Shown here: positions 37,398-47,606 of the stretch, piece by piece
Numbering within the stretch: position 1 is the first letter of the stretch
How the letters are laid out: every line of letters begins with the position of its first letter
NCBI RefSeq assembly: GCF_002119805.1
Contig: NZ_CP021059.1
Span: forward strand, 1,612,001 to 1,676,000
Direction: 5' to 3'
Length of the DNA stretch: 64,000 bases
From: Macrococcoides canis
GTDB lineage: Bacteria; Bacillota; Bacilli; Staphylococcales; Staphylococcaceae
The notes under the pieces: generated by a model
Told to the model about the DNA's origin: nothing
What the model saw: only the letters and a program-made list of their open reading frames with translations
Databases searched by the model: none
Translations under genes and position numbers: made by a program

Positions 37398-38132
37398 ATG
37401 AAAGTAGGTTGTTTTTTGATACCATTAGTCTACGATCAAATTAATAAATGGAGTATTGCCGATGAATTTTATTTAAATCTTCTGAAAAAAATATCGGTTA
37501 TTAATATAGCTGATTTAGGATGTGGTACTGGTAGATTAACCAGTGTCCTCGCAACCGAAGGGTACAATATGACCGGAATTGATCCTAATTCTGATTCAAT
37601 TGAATATGCTAAACACAAGAAAGGATCTAATTTTGTGAATTGGATTAAAGGTGATAGTAATGCTCTTTATCCTTCTAAATATAATGCTGTAATAATGACT
37701 GGAAATGTAGCACAAGTATTTATCAATGAAACAAGTTGGCAAAAAACGATTACAGATGTTTACAAATCGCTAGAAACTCATGGTCATTTTATTTTTGACA
37801 CTCGTAACCCTATAGTTAAACCATGGTTAAAATGGGAATTAGACGATACTCCTGATTATGCAATTCATCCTGTTACTGGAGAACAACTCGAAATATGGAC
37901 AGAATATGATGGTTTTATTGATGGCATCTATACTTTTAGCGAAAAAGTAATAAGAAAAAAAACTAATGAAATCATTTTACACGAAAAGATGAAATTAAAA
38001 TTCAGAAGTTATGAAGAGATACTTCAAACACTTAATAAAATTGGATTTAGTGAAATAAGATGTTATGGTGATTGGAAAATAAAAGATGCTACTAATTCAT
38101 CTGATTCTTTTATTTTTCACGCTATAAAATAA
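37398..38132 (+). CDS. Class I SAM-dependent methyltransferase, probable insertion
   Basis: 244 residues with the methyltransferase fold: motif I is IADLGCGTGRL near residue 37, the acidic loop MTGIDPNSDSIEYAK follows, and a C-terminal beta region spans about 150-240. The target is unknown. The ATG at 37398 has no ribosome-binding site; a TTG at 37416 lies 8 nt after AGTAGG and may be the true start. The gene is visibly more AT-rich and uses more A/T-ending codons than its neighbours. It interrupts the usp-ackA neighbourhood and is framed by hairpins on both sides, so acquisition is plausible. Confidence 0.75.
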   Translation: MKVGCFLIPLVYDQINKWSIADEFYLNLLKKISVINIADLGCGTGRLTSVLATEGYNMTGIDPNSDSIEYAKHKKGSNFVNWIKGDSNALYPSKYNAVIMTGNVAQVFINETSWQKTITDVYKSLETHGHFIFDTRNPIVKPWLKWELDDTPDYAIHPVTGEQLEIWTEYDGFIDGIYTFSEKVIRKKTNEIILHEKMKLKFRSYEEILQTLNKIGFSEIRCYGDWKIKDATNSSDSFIFHAIK

Positions 38133-38164
38133 GACGGACTTGTATTTACAAGTCCGTCTTATTT
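38129..38164. terminator. Bidirectional terminator between the methyltransferase and ackA
   Basis: AATAAGACGGACTTGT and ACAAGTCCGTCTTATT form a perfect 16-bp stem with an ATTT loop. Confidence 0.85.
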
Positions 38165-38167
38165 TAT

Positions 38168-39364
38168 TTATTTTAAGTTACCGAAAGTCATCGTATCGCG
38201 AGCGATCATAACTTCTTCATCAGTTGGAATTACCATTACTTTAACTGGAGAATGTGGGTAGTTGATAAATGCTTCTTTCCCGCGTAATCCTGCATTTAAT
38301 TTTGGATCCCAGTAAACGCCCATGAATTCTAATCCTTCTAATACACGTGCACGCACGATATCAGAGTTTTCACCAACGCCTGCTGTGAATACGATTGCAT
38401 CCAGACCTTTCATACGTGTCGCATATGATCCAATATATTTATGAATACGGCTTGCAAAGACATCTAATGCTAAGATAGCACGTTTGTCGCCTTCTTCAGC
38501 TTTTTGTTCGATATCACGTAAGTCACTAGAGATTCCTGAAATTCCTAGTAATCCAGATTCTTTATTTAATACATTGATAACTTCTTGTGCTGTTTTACCT
38601 GTCTTTTCCATTAAGAATGGAATGATTGCTGGGTCTAAGTTACCTGAACGTGTTCCCATCGTAACACCTGCTAATGGTGTGAATCCCATAGATGTATCTA
38701 CAGATTTACCACCTTCAACTGCTGCGATTGAAGCTCCATTACCGATATGGCATGTAATGATACGTAATTGTTCAATCGGACGGTCTAATAATTCTGCAGC
38801 GCGTTCCGCTACGAATTTATGACTTGTACCGTGTGCACCGTATTTACGAATACCATAATCTTGATAGTATTTGTAAGGTAAGCTGTAAAGGAATGCTTCT
38901 TCAGACATTGTTGTATGGAATGAAGTATCAAAGATAGCTACGTGCGGGATATTTGGCAGCATCTTACGGAATGCACGGATACCCATTAAGTTTGCAGGGT
39001 TATGTAATGGTGCTAATTCACATAAGTCCTCGATTTGTTGCTCTACCTCGTCTGTTACAAGCGCGCTTGTTTCAAAGATATCCCCACCTTGAACGACACG
39101 GTGACCTGTTCCATCTAGATCATTAATATCTTTGATGATACCATGCTTTTTCATTTCTTCAAGCATCATATCAACCGCTTGCTCATGATCTTTAATATCT
39201 AAAGTTTGAGTAATCTTTTCACCATTTACTGAAATTGTAAAGATTGAATTCGGTAAACCAATTCTTTCTACTAATCCTTTAGTTAATACTTTCTCTTCAG
39301 GCATTTCGAATAACTGGAATTTTAAAGACGAACTACCGGCATTAATTGCCATAATTTTTTTCAT
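38168..39364 (-). CDS. ackA: Acetate kinase
   Basis: Converts acetyl phosphate and ADP to acetate and ATP in overflow metabolism. 398 residues of the ASKHA fold. N-terminal phosphate loop [13 protein letters not shown], the GHRVVQGG segment, HIGNGAS, the catalytic-arginine region GTRSGNLDP, and [13 protein letters not shown] with AGGAGGAAGACC upstream. ackA-ytxK-tpx-sppA order is conserved in Bacillales. Confidence 0.97.
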   Translation of the reverse strand: MKKIMAINAGSSSLKFQLFEMPEEKVLTKGLVERIGLPNSIFTISVNGEKITQTLDIKDHEQAVDMMLEEMKKHGIIKDINDLDGTGHRVVQGGDIFETSALVTDEVEQQIEDLCELAPLHNPANLMGIRAFRKMLPNIPHVAIFDTSFHTTMSEEAFLYSLPYKYYQDYGIRKYGAHGTSHKFVAERAAELLDRPIEQLRIITCHIGNGASIAAVEGGKSVDTSMGFTPLAGVTMGTRSGNLDPAIIPFLMEKTGKTAQEVINVLNKESGLLGISGISSDLRDIEQKAEEGDKRAILALDVFASRIHKYIGSYATRMKGLDAIVFTAGVGENSDIVRARVLEGLEFMGVYWDPKLNAGLRGKEAFINYPHSPVKVMVIPTDEEVMIARDTMTFGNLK

Positions 39365-39436
39365 GGTCTTCCTCCTAAGTAATTGAATACTTATATTTAA
39401 TCATTAATACAGATTATTATCAAGAATAATACAGAA

Positions 39437-40360
39437 TTATTTTTTACGATTTTCTGAATGCCATGCTTCTAATTCATCAATAAATGATTTCATATTTCTT
39501 TCATCTTTGAAATCCGGAATATTTGCCAACAACACTTCAACTGCTTTGGATTTCGAAGTATCTTTTCGCTCTAGTACAAGCAGACTTTTACAACGAACTT
39601 CTGTCTTAAATAGGCTTGAAGGAAAGTTTAAAAAGGCCTGCATTATTGTTTCTGTAGCAATAAATTTCTGTAGCTGTTCCACATTATCTCCTTCAAAAAG
39701 TTGTGTCGGAACAATCAAAAACGCAAGTCCTCCTGGTTTCAGGCTATTTATCGCCTGTTCGATCAGCAAATGATGGCTAAAGCTATGTCCTTCTTTAAAG
39801 CCAAGTTTCATTTCATGACTTCTTGCATCGTTCGGGTAATAACCTACTGGAAAATCACCTGTAACGACATCGAAATCCCCCTCTGGTAAGGGCATAATCG
39901 CATCTTGAGGAAAGACATCAAATGGTATTTCTAGAAAGTTTGCTAAATGTACGCTGAGTCTTGACAACACAGGATCAACTTCCACAAGTACGTGATCAAA
40001 AGTCTTACCAGGATTCTGTTCATGTATTGTCGCAGAAAGATGGCCTGTCCCACTCGTAAGATCTAACATTTTAACCTGTTCATCTTGAACGAACAAATTC
40101 ATAACATAGGCGGTCATATAGCCGATACTGTCTGGCGTCATCTGGTGATTCGGCTGTATCATCTCTTCTTTCAGCAAGCTCAAATAACTGAACTGGAATG
40201 CCTTTCTGCGATCGATACTCGTGCTTCTTTCAAGCAGTTCTCTTTGGTTGATATAAATATCTTCTAGACTGAGTCCTAAGTTCTCAATAAAGCTATGTCC
40301 ATTTTCTTTTTGGAGTGCTTTCGCCTTACTATCAATAACTTTAAATAATTCTTCTATCAT
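39437..40360 (-). CDS. ytxK: YtxK-type class I SAM-dependent methyltransferase
   Basis: 307 residues. The central domain is an N6-adenine-methyltransferase-like fold: motif I is DLTSGTGHLSA. The catalytic N/D-P-P-Y motif is replaced by DFPVGYYPND, so whether it methylates adenine is open. An N-terminal helical region of about 90 residues precedes it. YtxK homologues lie beside tpx and ackA across Bacillales but have no assigned substrate that I know of. There is no restriction or specificity partner nearby. Start ATG 40360 after GAGAGG. Confidence 0.85.
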   Translation of the reverse strand: MIEELFKVIDSKAKALQKENGHSFIENLGLSLEDIYINQRELLERSTSIDRRKAFQFSYLSLLKEEMIQPNHQMTPDSIGYMTAYVMNLFVQDEQVKMLDLTSGTGHLSATIHEQNPGKTFDHVLVEVDPVLSRLSVHLANFLEIPFDVFPQDAIMPLPEGDFDVVTGDFPVGYYPNDARSHEMKLGFKEGHSFSHHLLIEQAINSLKPGGLAFLIVPTQLFEGDNVEQLQKFIATETIMQAFLNFPSSLFKTEVRCKSLLVLERKDTSKSKAVEVLLANIPDFKDERNMKSFIDELEAWHSENRKK

Positions 40361-40376
40361 ATATGATCCTCTCAAA

Positions 40377-40403
40377 TAAAAACTGCCCCAAATAAAGGGC
40401 AGT
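40377..40403 (-). terminator. tpx terminator
   Basis: ACTGCCC and GGGCAGT (with an extra G) form a 7-bp GC-rich stem followed by TTTTTATTT on the minus strand. Confidence 0.75.
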
Positions 40404-40418
40404 AGTTAATACGTGTAA

Positions 40419-40916
40419 TTAGATTGATTTTAATGCTTCGATTGCTTTATCATAATCAGGATGATCCGTACCTTCTGGAACAACTTCAGTATAGACCACT
40501 TCATTAGTATCATTCAGAACAAATACTGAGCGTGCAAGTAAGCGTAAGTCTTCCATTACGACACCGTAGTTCGTACCGAATGATAAGTCTTTATGGTCAC
40601 TTAATGTGATGACATTCTCTAATCCTTCAGCAGCACACCACTTTGCCTGAGCAAATGGTAAATCTGCAGAAATTGTTAAGACAACAGCATTATCAATATC
40701 TGCTGCTTCTTCGTTAAATTTACGTGTTTGTGTACTACATACACCTGTATCAATAGACGGAACAACGCTGATTAATTTCTTCTTACCTTCGTAATCCGCT
40801 AATGTTCTTACTGTTAAATCATTTGCTAGTACTGAAAAATCTGGAGCTGCTGTTCCAACTGTAACAGGCTCACCTGATAGTTTCATTGGATTGTTCTTAA
40901 ATGTAACTTGTGCCAT
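40419..40916 (-). CDS. tpx: Thiol peroxidase, atypical 2-Cys peroxiredoxin
   Basis: Reduces hydrogen peroxide and alkyl hydroperoxides using thioredoxin. 165 residues, the usual length. Peroxidatic C60 lies in [12 protein letters not shown] and resolving C94 in [13 protein letters not shown] is preceded by TAGGAGGTATCATA. Confidence 0.97.
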   Translation of the reverse strand: MAQVTFKNNPMKLSGEPVTVGTAAPDFSVLANDLTVRTLADYEGKKKLISVVPSIDTGVCSTQTRKFNEEAADIDNAVVLTISADLPFAQAKWCAAEGLENVITLSDHKDLSFGTNYGVVMEDLRLLARSVFVLNDTNEVVYTEVVPEGTDHPDYDKAIEALKSI

Positions 40917-40989
40917 TATGATACCTCCTAAATTGTTTTACACTATTAATTTAACATGTTTATACGAGAAAACGAATTAATTTGACTGA

Positions 40990-41553
40990 TTAAATTCGGA
41001 TTTCTCGCTTCACAAGTTTTTCTCTTAATAACGCGCTATCTTCTTTAACAACAAGCGTATCACTCAATAGGTCGTGTATACCACGCTTATTCGGATTGAA
41101 CAATACAACAAGATAAAGTAAATAAGCGAAGAAGTTAGAAATATATCGTCCAAAGAATTCTCTCGTTATAACCGTACCGATAGATAGTTTGCGTCCATTT
41201 TCATGAACTACTTTTAATTTCAGGATCATCTTCCCGAGTGTTGCATTAAAGAAATACGTAAGTAAAATAAAATAACTAAAGTAAATTAAAGCACTAAGAA
41301 CATTATAGACTGAAAAGAGAGGTGTCATTATAAACATATCGCTTAAACCGAACCATGCATCAAACGGATTCAGTACGATACTCTTAATCGATCCTATAAC
41401 GATTAAATCTATGATAAATGCTACGAATCGGACACCAAACCCAGCTTCTGTTGCATGAATTAACTGTTCTGTAAGTTTATCATTCATAGTGTGTGTGGTC
41501 ATAGAAACAGGTAAGTCACCATCGATATGCTGATCATATTTTTCTTCATACAT
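40990..41553 (-). CDS. RDD-family membrane protein
   Basis: About 187 residues. A charged N-terminus of about 35 residues is followed by an RDD domain with transmembrane segments near 37-55, 75-95 and 135-155. It begins GFGVRFVAFIIDLIV, the Arg/Asp signature of the family. The function is unknown; some RDD proteins are linked to ion or drug transport. The start I prefer is ATG 41553 after AGGTGG. An in-frame GTG at 41562 directly abuts the sppA stop. It is probably co-transcribed with sppA, an arrangement also seen in Bacillus. Confidence 0.85.
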   Translation of the reverse strand: MYEEKYDQHIDGDLPVSMTTHTMNDKLTEQLIHATEAGFGVRFVAFIIDLIVIGSIKSIVLNPFDAWFGLSDMFIMTPLFSVYNVLSALIYFSYFILLTYFFNATLGKMILKLKVVHENGRKLSIGTVITREFFGRYISNFFAYLLYLVVLFNPNKRGIHDLLSDTLVVKEDSALLREKLVKREIRI

Positions 41554-41562
41554 TTCATCCAC

Positions 41563-42564
41563 CTACTCCCCATACAAGTACATTGGTTGAATGCCTTGAC
41601 GTTTACTTAATAATTCTTTTATTGCAGCGACATCATTTTTACCCATTAGCTGACTCACAAAAGAATCAGCAGCAAAGATGCCAGAATTAAAGAAATCATC
41701 TGGCTGAGAAAATTCGATAACTTCAGCATTTTTTGCTTTAAGCTCTTTTTTCAGCGCTGTCATCGCATCCTCTTCTGTACCTATTTCATCTATAAGATCC
41801 AGCTTCTGTGCCTGCAGACCTGAATAGATTCTACCGTCAGCAATTTTTTTCACTTGAGCTTTATCCATATGTCTTCCTGAGCTAATTACATCAACAAAAC
41901 CTTCATAGCTTTCATCTACAAACTTTTGCAGAATCGCACGTTCTGTTTCATCCATCTCTTTTGTAGGACTCATAATATCTTTATGCGGACCACTCTTGAT
42001 TGTATTGAATTTAACACCATATTTATCTGCAAGCTCTTTATAGTTCATCGATTGCATAATTACGCCTAACGAACCCGTCAGCGTTTCTTTAGATGCATAG
42101 ATTTTATCTGCTGGTGCTGAAATATAATAGCCACCTGAGGCTGCCATATTTTCCATTGTTACATAAACTTTTTTTCCTGCTTTTTTGATGGCTTCAATCT
42201 TATCATGAATTTCTGCACTCTCGTAAACGCCACCGCCAGGAGAATTGACAACTAACATCAACGCTTTAATATCATCGTTGTCTTTCACTTCATCTAATGA
42301 ATCCAGTACCAGCTGGTGGTTGTAACTTTCACCTGAAAAAGGAGAAGGTGTCCCCATGTCCATAATTGTTCCATCTACTTCAACACGCGCGATCTGATTC
42401 GTCATATCACTGCCATCGACAGTAGTCGAAGTCAGCCCTTCTTCTCCGAGTGCCTCCATGCTTGAAGTGAAATCAGTAGATAACACGTTAGTAAAGAAGC
42501 TTAATGTAGACCCGACTATAAATAATCCTAAAGCTAATAATATTGCGATCACTCTTTTGCTCAT
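41563..42564 (-). CDS. sppA: Signal peptide peptidase SppA
   Basis: Membrane-anchored serine protease that digests leftover signal peptides. 333 residues, the short (single-domain) form. Transmembrane segment at about 5-24. Catalytic serine S143 in AASGGYY and general-base lysine K195 in GPHKDIMSP; the 52-residue spacing equals that of the known Bacillus enzyme. Followed by the RDD protein and divergent from NAD kinase. Confidence 0.95.
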   Translation of the reverse strand: MSKRVIAILLALGLFIVGSTLSFFTNVLSTDFTSSMEALGEEGLTSTTVDGSDMTNQIARVEVDGTIMDMGTPSPFSGESYNHQLVLDSLDEVKDNDDIKALMLVVNSPGGGVYESAEIHDKIEAIKKAGKKVYVTMENMAASGGYYISAPADKIYASKETLTGSLGVIMQSMNYKELADKYGVKFNTIKSGPHKDIMSPTKEMDETERAILQKFVDESYEGFVDVISSGRHMDKAQVKKIADGRIYSGLQAQKLDLIDEIGTEEDAMTALKKELKAKNAEVIEFSQPDDFFNSGIFAADSFVSQLMGKNDVAAIKELLSKRQGIQPMYLYGE

Positions 42565-42651
42565 CGTATCTTCCTTTCAAATATAATTGTTAGACCTTAT
42601 AATATATATTATCAGAAATAATTATCAGTGAACAATAAGGAGTGGTCAAAA

Positions 42652-43458
42652 ATGGAAAAAAGAAATAAAATTTACTTTTTCACAAATGGAGAACCTGCCG
42701 GACTGAACTCAAAAGCACAGATTGAAACATTAATTCAGCACTATGATTTTGAAGTTACTGATAATCATCAAACTGCAAATATCATCGCTTCTATCGGTGG
42801 AGATGGAGAATTTCTACAAGCAGTACGCAAAACTAAGTTTCGTCAAGATGCAATATATGTCGGTATTGCGACAGATAATAAGAAACACTTCTATACTGAT
42901 TTCCATATTGATGATACCAAACTGCTGAATAAAGCTTTAAATAGCGAGGATGATTCAATCGAAGTGCGCAAGTATCCTTTATTAGATGTAAATATTAACA
43001 GCGAGATGCACTACTTGTGCTTAAATGATTTCTATATCAAATCTTCAATCATTAAATCCATGTCTCTGGACGTATTAATCGATGACCAGAAGTTCGAGAC
43101 ATTCCGAGGTGATGGTATGCTGATTTCTACACCGACCGGATCAACGGGATATAGTAAATCACTGGATGGTGCCATTATCGATCCGCTAACACGTTGCTTC
43201 CAGATGACTGAAATCGCATCATTCAACAATAACAACTACAGAACAATCGGTAATGCGATTATATTAAATGAAAATCGTAAACTTTCATTAATATTAGATA
43301 AATTAGAAGATTATTATCCGATAATGGGACTGGATAATGAAGCTTTATCCATACAGAATACCGATACAATCGATATCACCTTGAGCAGCAATATCATTAA
43401 AACAGTTAAAGTGAAAGAAAACTCATTCTGGAATAAAGTTGAACGCACATTTCTATAA
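42652..43458 (+). CDS. nadK: NAD kinase
   Basis: Phosphorylates NAD to NADP. 268 residues. The catalytic GGDGE lies at 49-53 with D51. The second conserved region, GDGMLISTPTGSTGYSKS, forms the substrate pocket. The start is ATG 42652 after AAGGAGTGG; the frame extends to 42628 without a ribosome-binding site. Position beside sppA matches the second NAD kinase (ytdI type) of Bacillus. Confidence 0.94.
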   Translation: MEKRNKIYFFTNGEPAGLNSKAQIETLIQHYDFEVTDNHQTANIIASIGGDGEFLQAVRKTKFRQDAIYVGIATDNKKHFYTDFHIDDTKLLNKALNSEDDSIEVRKYPLLDVNINSEMHYLCLNDFYIKSSIIKSMSLDVLIDDQKFETFRGDGMLISTPTGSTGYSKSLDGAIIDPLTRCFQMTEIASFNNNNYRTIGNAIILNENRKLSLILDKLEDYYPIMGLDNEALSIQNTDTIDITLSSNIIKTVKVKENSFWNKVERTFL

Positions 43459-43459
43459 A

Positions 43460-43493
43460 AAAGAACTGCACCATCACTTGGTGCAGTTCTTTT
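43460..43493 (+). terminator. nadK terminator
   Basis: AAAGAACTGCACC and GGTGCAGTTCTTT form a 13-bp stem around ATCACTT, followed by TCAAG; A and T flanks allow some use from either side. Confidence 0.75.
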
Positions 43494-43530
43494 CAAGTTA
43501 TTTCACTTATTTAGAAATTATTTATATACA

Positions 43531-44301
43531 CTATTTCATAAAATAATTCTGTACGTAGTCTACAATATTTTTACCGATCAACAGCACCGTCACTACGATA
43601 AATAGAATACGTACATAAGATACACCGTACTTAATCGCAAACTGACTACCCGCATAACTTCCTGCGATCATTGCTGCTCCCATACTCAGCCCATACATAT
43701 AATTCACTTGTCCTAGTGCCATAAATAAGAGCAGCGCACCCAAATTACTCGCAAAGTTTAGAAATTTCGCGTTACCAGCTGCTCTTAAGAAATCAAAACC
43801 GATGATAAGTAAGGTGAACAGCAGAAAACTTCCTGTCCCTCCCCCTAAGAATCCATCGTAAAAGCCGATAAATGTAATCGCAGAAATAAATAATGCCGAC
43901 TTTTTCTTATCCAGCTTCTTATAGGTCGAAATGCTTCCCCAGTCCTTCTTAAATAACGTATACACAAGGACTAGACTCAGACAGATGATTGCAATCGGCT
44001 TCAAATATTCAGGTGGCATCTTCGTGGCAATAAATGCACCGAGAATCGAACCGAAAAATGATAACGGAAATAGTTTGCCTACAATATTTAAATCGACCTT
44101 CTTCGAACGTAAAAATGATAACGTAGATGTAAATGAACCAAAAGAAGAAGCGAGCTTATTCGTTCCGAGTGCGATAGATGGCGGCATACCTGTTGCAAGC
44201 AATGCCGGAATGCTGATTAATCCACCGCCTCCAACAACTGAATCTATAAAAGCCGCTAAAAATCCAAAAAATATTAAAATAAGTAATATATTTAAATCCA
44301 T
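43531..44301 (-). CDS. TSUP-family (TauE/SafE) membrane transporter
   Basis: 256 residues with about eight transmembrane segments in two repeats. The first repeat has DSVVGGGGLISIPALLATG and the second has DGFLGGGTGSFLLFTLL, the paired glycine-rich signatures of the family. Members export or import sulfite, sulfoacetate and related organosulfur anions; the substrate here is not determinable. Ribosome-binding site GGAGGGCAAC precedes the ATG. Confidence 0.88.
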   Translation of the reverse strand: MDLNILLILIFFGFLAAFIDSVVGGGGLISIPALLATGMPPSIALGTNKLASSFGSFTSTLSFLRSKKVDLNIVGKLFPLSFFGSILGAFIATKMPPEYLKPIAIICLSLVLVYTLFKKDWGSISTYKKLDKKKSALFISAITFIGFYDGFLGGGTGSFLLFTLLIIGFDFLRAAGNAKFLNFASNLGALLLFMALGQVNYMYGLSMGAAMIAGSYAGSQFAIKYGVSYVRILFIVVTVLLIGKNIVDYVQNYFMK

Positions 44302-44353
44302 GTTGCCCTCCTCGTCAGTTGCTGCTGTGTCTTTTATGTAGTCATATAATCAG

Positions 44354-45157
44354 CTATTCAAATATCTCTCCATTATCCAGTCTAAACTGCTTACGAAGCA
44401 GGTCAGGGAAATTTGTAAATGCTCCGTCGATACCTGCATTGATTAAGCGCTCCATATCTGTTTCTTTATTGAGCGTATATGGAAAGACTAAATATCCAAG
44501 GTCATGCATTCTGCTGATTAATGTTTCATCCAGATCGGCAATACTCGGTCCGACAGCATATACAAATGCATGAATCTGCTTTAAATCTTCATCCGACATT
44601 TCACGCAGTACACCTTTTTTAGCGAGCAGTAAGAGCGGCATATCGGGAACGAGCTGATTCACTTTGATTAAACTTTCTAGACTAAATGACTGTATCACCG
44701 TCTGTCGATTTTTTAGACGCGTGTCACTGAGCAAGCCATATGCATCTAGCGTATCGATTAATATTGATTCCATCCCCGGATAGATATCCGGGGATTTCGT
44801 TTCTATATAATAGTTCGCGTCTTTATAACGTTCCAATATATCTTTAAGTGTCGGAACACTCTGTTCAGCATAATAGTCTGCCTTTAATTCAGGGAACTTT
44901 TCATTGAACCATTTCCCGATTGTCAGCTGTTTAATTTGTTGAAGTGTCATCTCTTTAATGATGCCGGGTGTCAGTGCAGTACGTTCGATTGTTTCATCAT
45001 GCATGACAATGATTTCACCATCTAACGTTAAATGTACATCGAGCTCAATATAGTCTGCATGCATATCATAATGGCTTTTATCGTACGATGCAAATGTATG
45101 TTCAGGCGCATAGCCACTCGCCCCTCGATGCGCGATAACGACATTTTTATCAAGCAT
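44354..45157 (-). CDS. Glycerophosphodiester phosphodiesterase
   Basis: GDPD-fold enzyme of 267 residues hydrolysing glycerophosphodiesters to glycerol-3-phosphate and an alcohol. Catalytic motif HRGASGYAPEHT with the paired histidine later in IVMHDETIERT, metal ligands ELDVHLTLDG, and YIETKSPD. No signal peptide, so the protein is cytoplasmic, unlike secreted GlpQ. ATG follows GGAGGCG. It sits 11 nt downstream of thiI. Confidence 0.92.
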   Translation of the reverse strand: MLDKNVVIAHRGASGYAPEHTFASYDKSHYDMHADYIELDVHLTLDGEIIVMHDETIERTALTPGIIKEMTLQQIKQLTIGKWFNEKFPELKADYYAEQSVPTLKDILERYKDANYYIETKSPDIYPGMESILIDTLDAYGLLSDTRLKNRQTVIQSFSLESLIKVNQLVPDMPLLLLAKKGVLREMSDEDLKQIHAFVYAVGPSIADLDETLISRMHDLGYLVFPYTLNKETDMERLINAGIDGAFTNFPDLLRKQFRLDNGEIFE

Positions 45158-45168
45158 AAGAACGCCTC

Positions 45169-46377
45169 CTATAACAGATCGTCGAATTCTTGTTTCGTAT
45201 CTGTATGTTTCGAAATTGTTAAAGTCTCAATATTCGCGACTGCTGTTTCAATCATCGCATCAAAATCAGTGCCCGCTTCGAAGCTCTCAACCTTATCCAG
45301 TCTAGGATTAGTCTTCGGATTCTTCGGTGTGAAGATTGTACAGCAGTCTTCGAATGGTTGAATCGATGTTTCAAATGTTCCAATTTCCTTTGCTTTAATA
45401 ATAATCTCATCTTTGTCCAATGTCAGTAACGGGCGTAATATCGGTAAGTTTGTAACCGCATTAATCGCATACATGCTGCCAAGCGTCTGACTCGCAACTT
45501 GGCCTAGGTTTTCACCGTTCACAAGTGCTTTCGCATCAATTTGTCGTGCAAATCGATCTGCAATCTTGAGCATCATGCGACGTGTCGATGTCATCGTTAA
45601 ATTTTCTGGCACTTTCTTATGAATCATCTTCTGAATATCTGTAAACGGCACAAGATGCAGTTTAATCTCTCCAGTCGTTTCTGCCATAATTCTCGTCAGT
45701 TCGATCACCTTCTGCTTCGCTTCTTCGCTAGTAAACGGCGGTGAATGGAAATGTATCGCTTCAATCGTCACCCCACGCTTCATCACTTCAATACCAGCGA
45801 CAGGTGAATCGATACCGCCAGACAGCATCAGGAGCGTCTTTCCTCCTGTTCCGACTGGCAGTCCACCTGCGCCTTTAATTACGCGGGAATATAAATATGC
45901 AGCATCTCTTCTAATTTCAACAAGCAACTTATAGTCTGGGTTTTTAACGTCAACTGTCAGGTGTTCGATATTCGATAGAATTTCTCCGCCAAGTTCTTGC
46001 TGTAAGGCGAATGTATCATAAGGGAACCCTTTATCTGAACGTTTCGCATCCACCTTAAATGTAACTCCCGGTGTATCGATATCTTGTGCAAGCTTTACCG
46101 CACTCGCTTTTATCTGGTCGATATCTTTCTCTACTTTCACTACTGGGCTTACAGAGTGAACACCGAATACTTTGCTGATACGTCTCATTATTTCTTCCAC
46201 ATCAGCATCTTCAGTGACTTCTACGTACATTCTATCTCTATTCGCATTTACTTTATAACCTGTTAGCGGAATTAGCGCGTATTTAATATTGGATTTAAGT
46301 TGATTTACAAATGTATTACGATTACCCGATTTTAATGTTAATTCTCCGTATCTTACTAATATATGATCATACTGCAT
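45169..46377 (-). CDS. thiI: tRNA 4-thiouridine synthase ThiI
   Basis: Makes 4-thiouridine in tRNA and transfers sulfur toward thiamine. 402 residues. Ferredoxin-like and THUMP domains (about 1-165) bind tRNA, followed by the PP-loop ATPase with [13 protein letters not shown] near residue 183. This is the short form without a C-terminal rhodanese domain, as in Bacillus. There sulfur comes from the dedicated NifZ desulfurase, and that gene overlaps thiI here by 11 nt. Confidence 0.96.
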   Translation of the reverse strand: MQYDHILVRYGELTLKSGNRNTFVNQLKSNIKYALIPLTGYKVNANRDRMYVEVTEDADVEEIMRRISKVFGVHSVSPVVKVEKDIDQIKASAVKLAQDIDTPGVTFKVDAKRSDKGFPYDTFALQQELGGEILSNIEHLTVDVKNPDYKLLVEIRRDAAYLYSRVIKGAGGLPVGTGGKTLLMLSGGIDSPVAGIEVMKRGVTIEAIHFHSPPFTSEEAKQKVIELTRIMAETTGEIKLHLVPFTDIQKMIHKKVPENLTMTSTRRMMLKIADRFARQIDAKALVNGENLGQVASQTLGSMYAINAVTNLPILRPLLTLDKDEIIIKAKEIGTFETSIQPFEDCCTIFTPKNPKTNPRLDKVESFEAGTDFDAMIETAVANIETLTISKHTDTKQEFDDLL

Positions 46378-47506
46378 CTTTAATTAACTCCTTCATTTCG
46401 CGATAGATTTGTTGTAGTGCTGTGATGAACTGATCAATGTCACTTTGTGTCGTATATTTATCAAATGATATTCTGACACTCCCTGCTATAACAGTTTCAG
46501 GTACATGAAGTGCGTTCAGTGCTTCATTGAATTTTGCACGTTTCGATGAACAGGCACTCGTCGTCGAAATGCATATATCTTCTTTCGCAAACGCATTTAC
46601 GATCACCTCTCCTTTGACACCAGGAAAACCAATATTCACAATATGTGGTGCACCCTTTTCCAATGAATTCACATATAAACCCGGAAGCTGCTGTACTGCA
46701 AGTTCTAGCTGTTCTTTGAAGCGAGATGTGCGTGCGTAAAGTGCTGTTCTCTCACTTTCAGCTATACGCACTGCGCGACTTAGAGCAACATCATTTGCAA
46801 CATTCACCGTTCCACTTCTAAAGCCATACTCCTGACCACCGCCGAATACTGTATGTGTGATCGTCTTCAGCTGATCGAAGACAAGTAACCCCTGTCCTTT
46901 CAAGCCGTTGAACTTATGACCACTAAGTACAAAGCTATCCATCGCATCAACTGGAAGTTCGAGCTTCCCGAAAGATTGTACACAATCTACATGAAAATGT
47001 ACTTTCGGATAACCCTTTAATATTTCTTTGATAGAGGTTATCGGTAATATTGCACCCATCACATTGTTCACATGCATTAGACAGACTAGAGTCACATCAC
47101 TGTTCAATAGAGATTTAAAGTGTTCTAAATCTAATTGACCGTCTTTAAACTGTACATATTTAATGGTGAATCCTTCACTTTCTAACGCACGTACTGTTTC
47201 CAGTACTGAAGGATGTTCCAGATGTGATGTAATGATCGTCTGTCCGAACTGCTTCTTACTTCTAGCCATACCTGTAATCAGTAAGTTATTCGATTCAGTG
47301 GCACCACTCGTAAAGATAATAGATTGATGCTTAAGATTTAATATATCTTTAATTTGACTTCTCGCCTGTTCTAATAATTTATTCGTTTCAAGTCCTTTAT
47401 GATGTGGGCTTGAAGGATTAAAATAATACTTTTCATTTACCGTAAGAAATGTCTTCAGCACTTCTGGATCCGGCTTAGTTGTTGCACAATTATCTAAATA
47501 GATCAT
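46367..47506 (-). CDS. Cysteine desulfurase (NifS/IscS-like), ThiI partner
   Basis: PLP-dependent removal of sulfur from cysteine, leaving persulfide on the enzyme. 379 residues. N-terminal [17 protein letters not shown] lysine in [11 protein letters not shown], and the sulfur-carrying cysteine in [11 protein letters not shown]. It corresponds to NifZ of Bacillus, which feeds ThiI. Overlap with thiI implies coupled translation. Other cysteine desulfurases for Fe-S assembly would lie elsewhere. Confidence 0.94.
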   Translation of the reverse strand: MIYLDNCATTKPDPEVLKTFLTVNEKYYFNPSSPHHKGLETNKLLEQARSQIKDILNLKHQSIIFTSGATESNNLLITGMARSKKQFGQTIITSHLEHPSVLETVRALESEGFTIKYVQFKDGQLDLEHFKSLLNSDVTLVCLMHVNNVMGAILPITSIKEILKGYPKVHFHVDCVQSFGKLELPVDAMDSFVLSGHKFNGLKGQGLLVFDQLKTITHTVFGGGQEYGFRSGTVNVANDVALSRAVRIAESERTALYARTSRFKEQLELAVQQLPGLYVNSLEKGAPHIVNIGFPGVKGEVIVNAFAKEDICISTTSACSSKRAKFNEALNALHVPETVIAGSVRISFDKYTTQSDIDQFITALQQIYREMKELIKDAV

Positions 47507-47523
47507 TCTTTCACCTCAATAAG

Positions 47524-47563
47524 CAAAACCCGGCAAACTTCTCTTAGAAGTCGGCTCGGGTTT
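47524..47563 (-). terminator. ezrA terminator
   Basis: AAACCCG...GACTTCT pairs with AGAAGT...CGGGTTT in a long imperfect stem, followed by TGCTTATTG on the minus strand. It separates ezrA from the desulfurase gene. Confidence 0.65.
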
Positions 47564-47606
47564 ATCATTCGTTTCATTATACACTAACTGTTTCTTCCAT
47601 TACCAT

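Noticed and set aside
39437-40360. Restriction-modification methylase
   Set aside because: The catalytic N-P-P-Y motif is changed and there are no restriction or specificity genes nearby; context fits the conserved ytxK.
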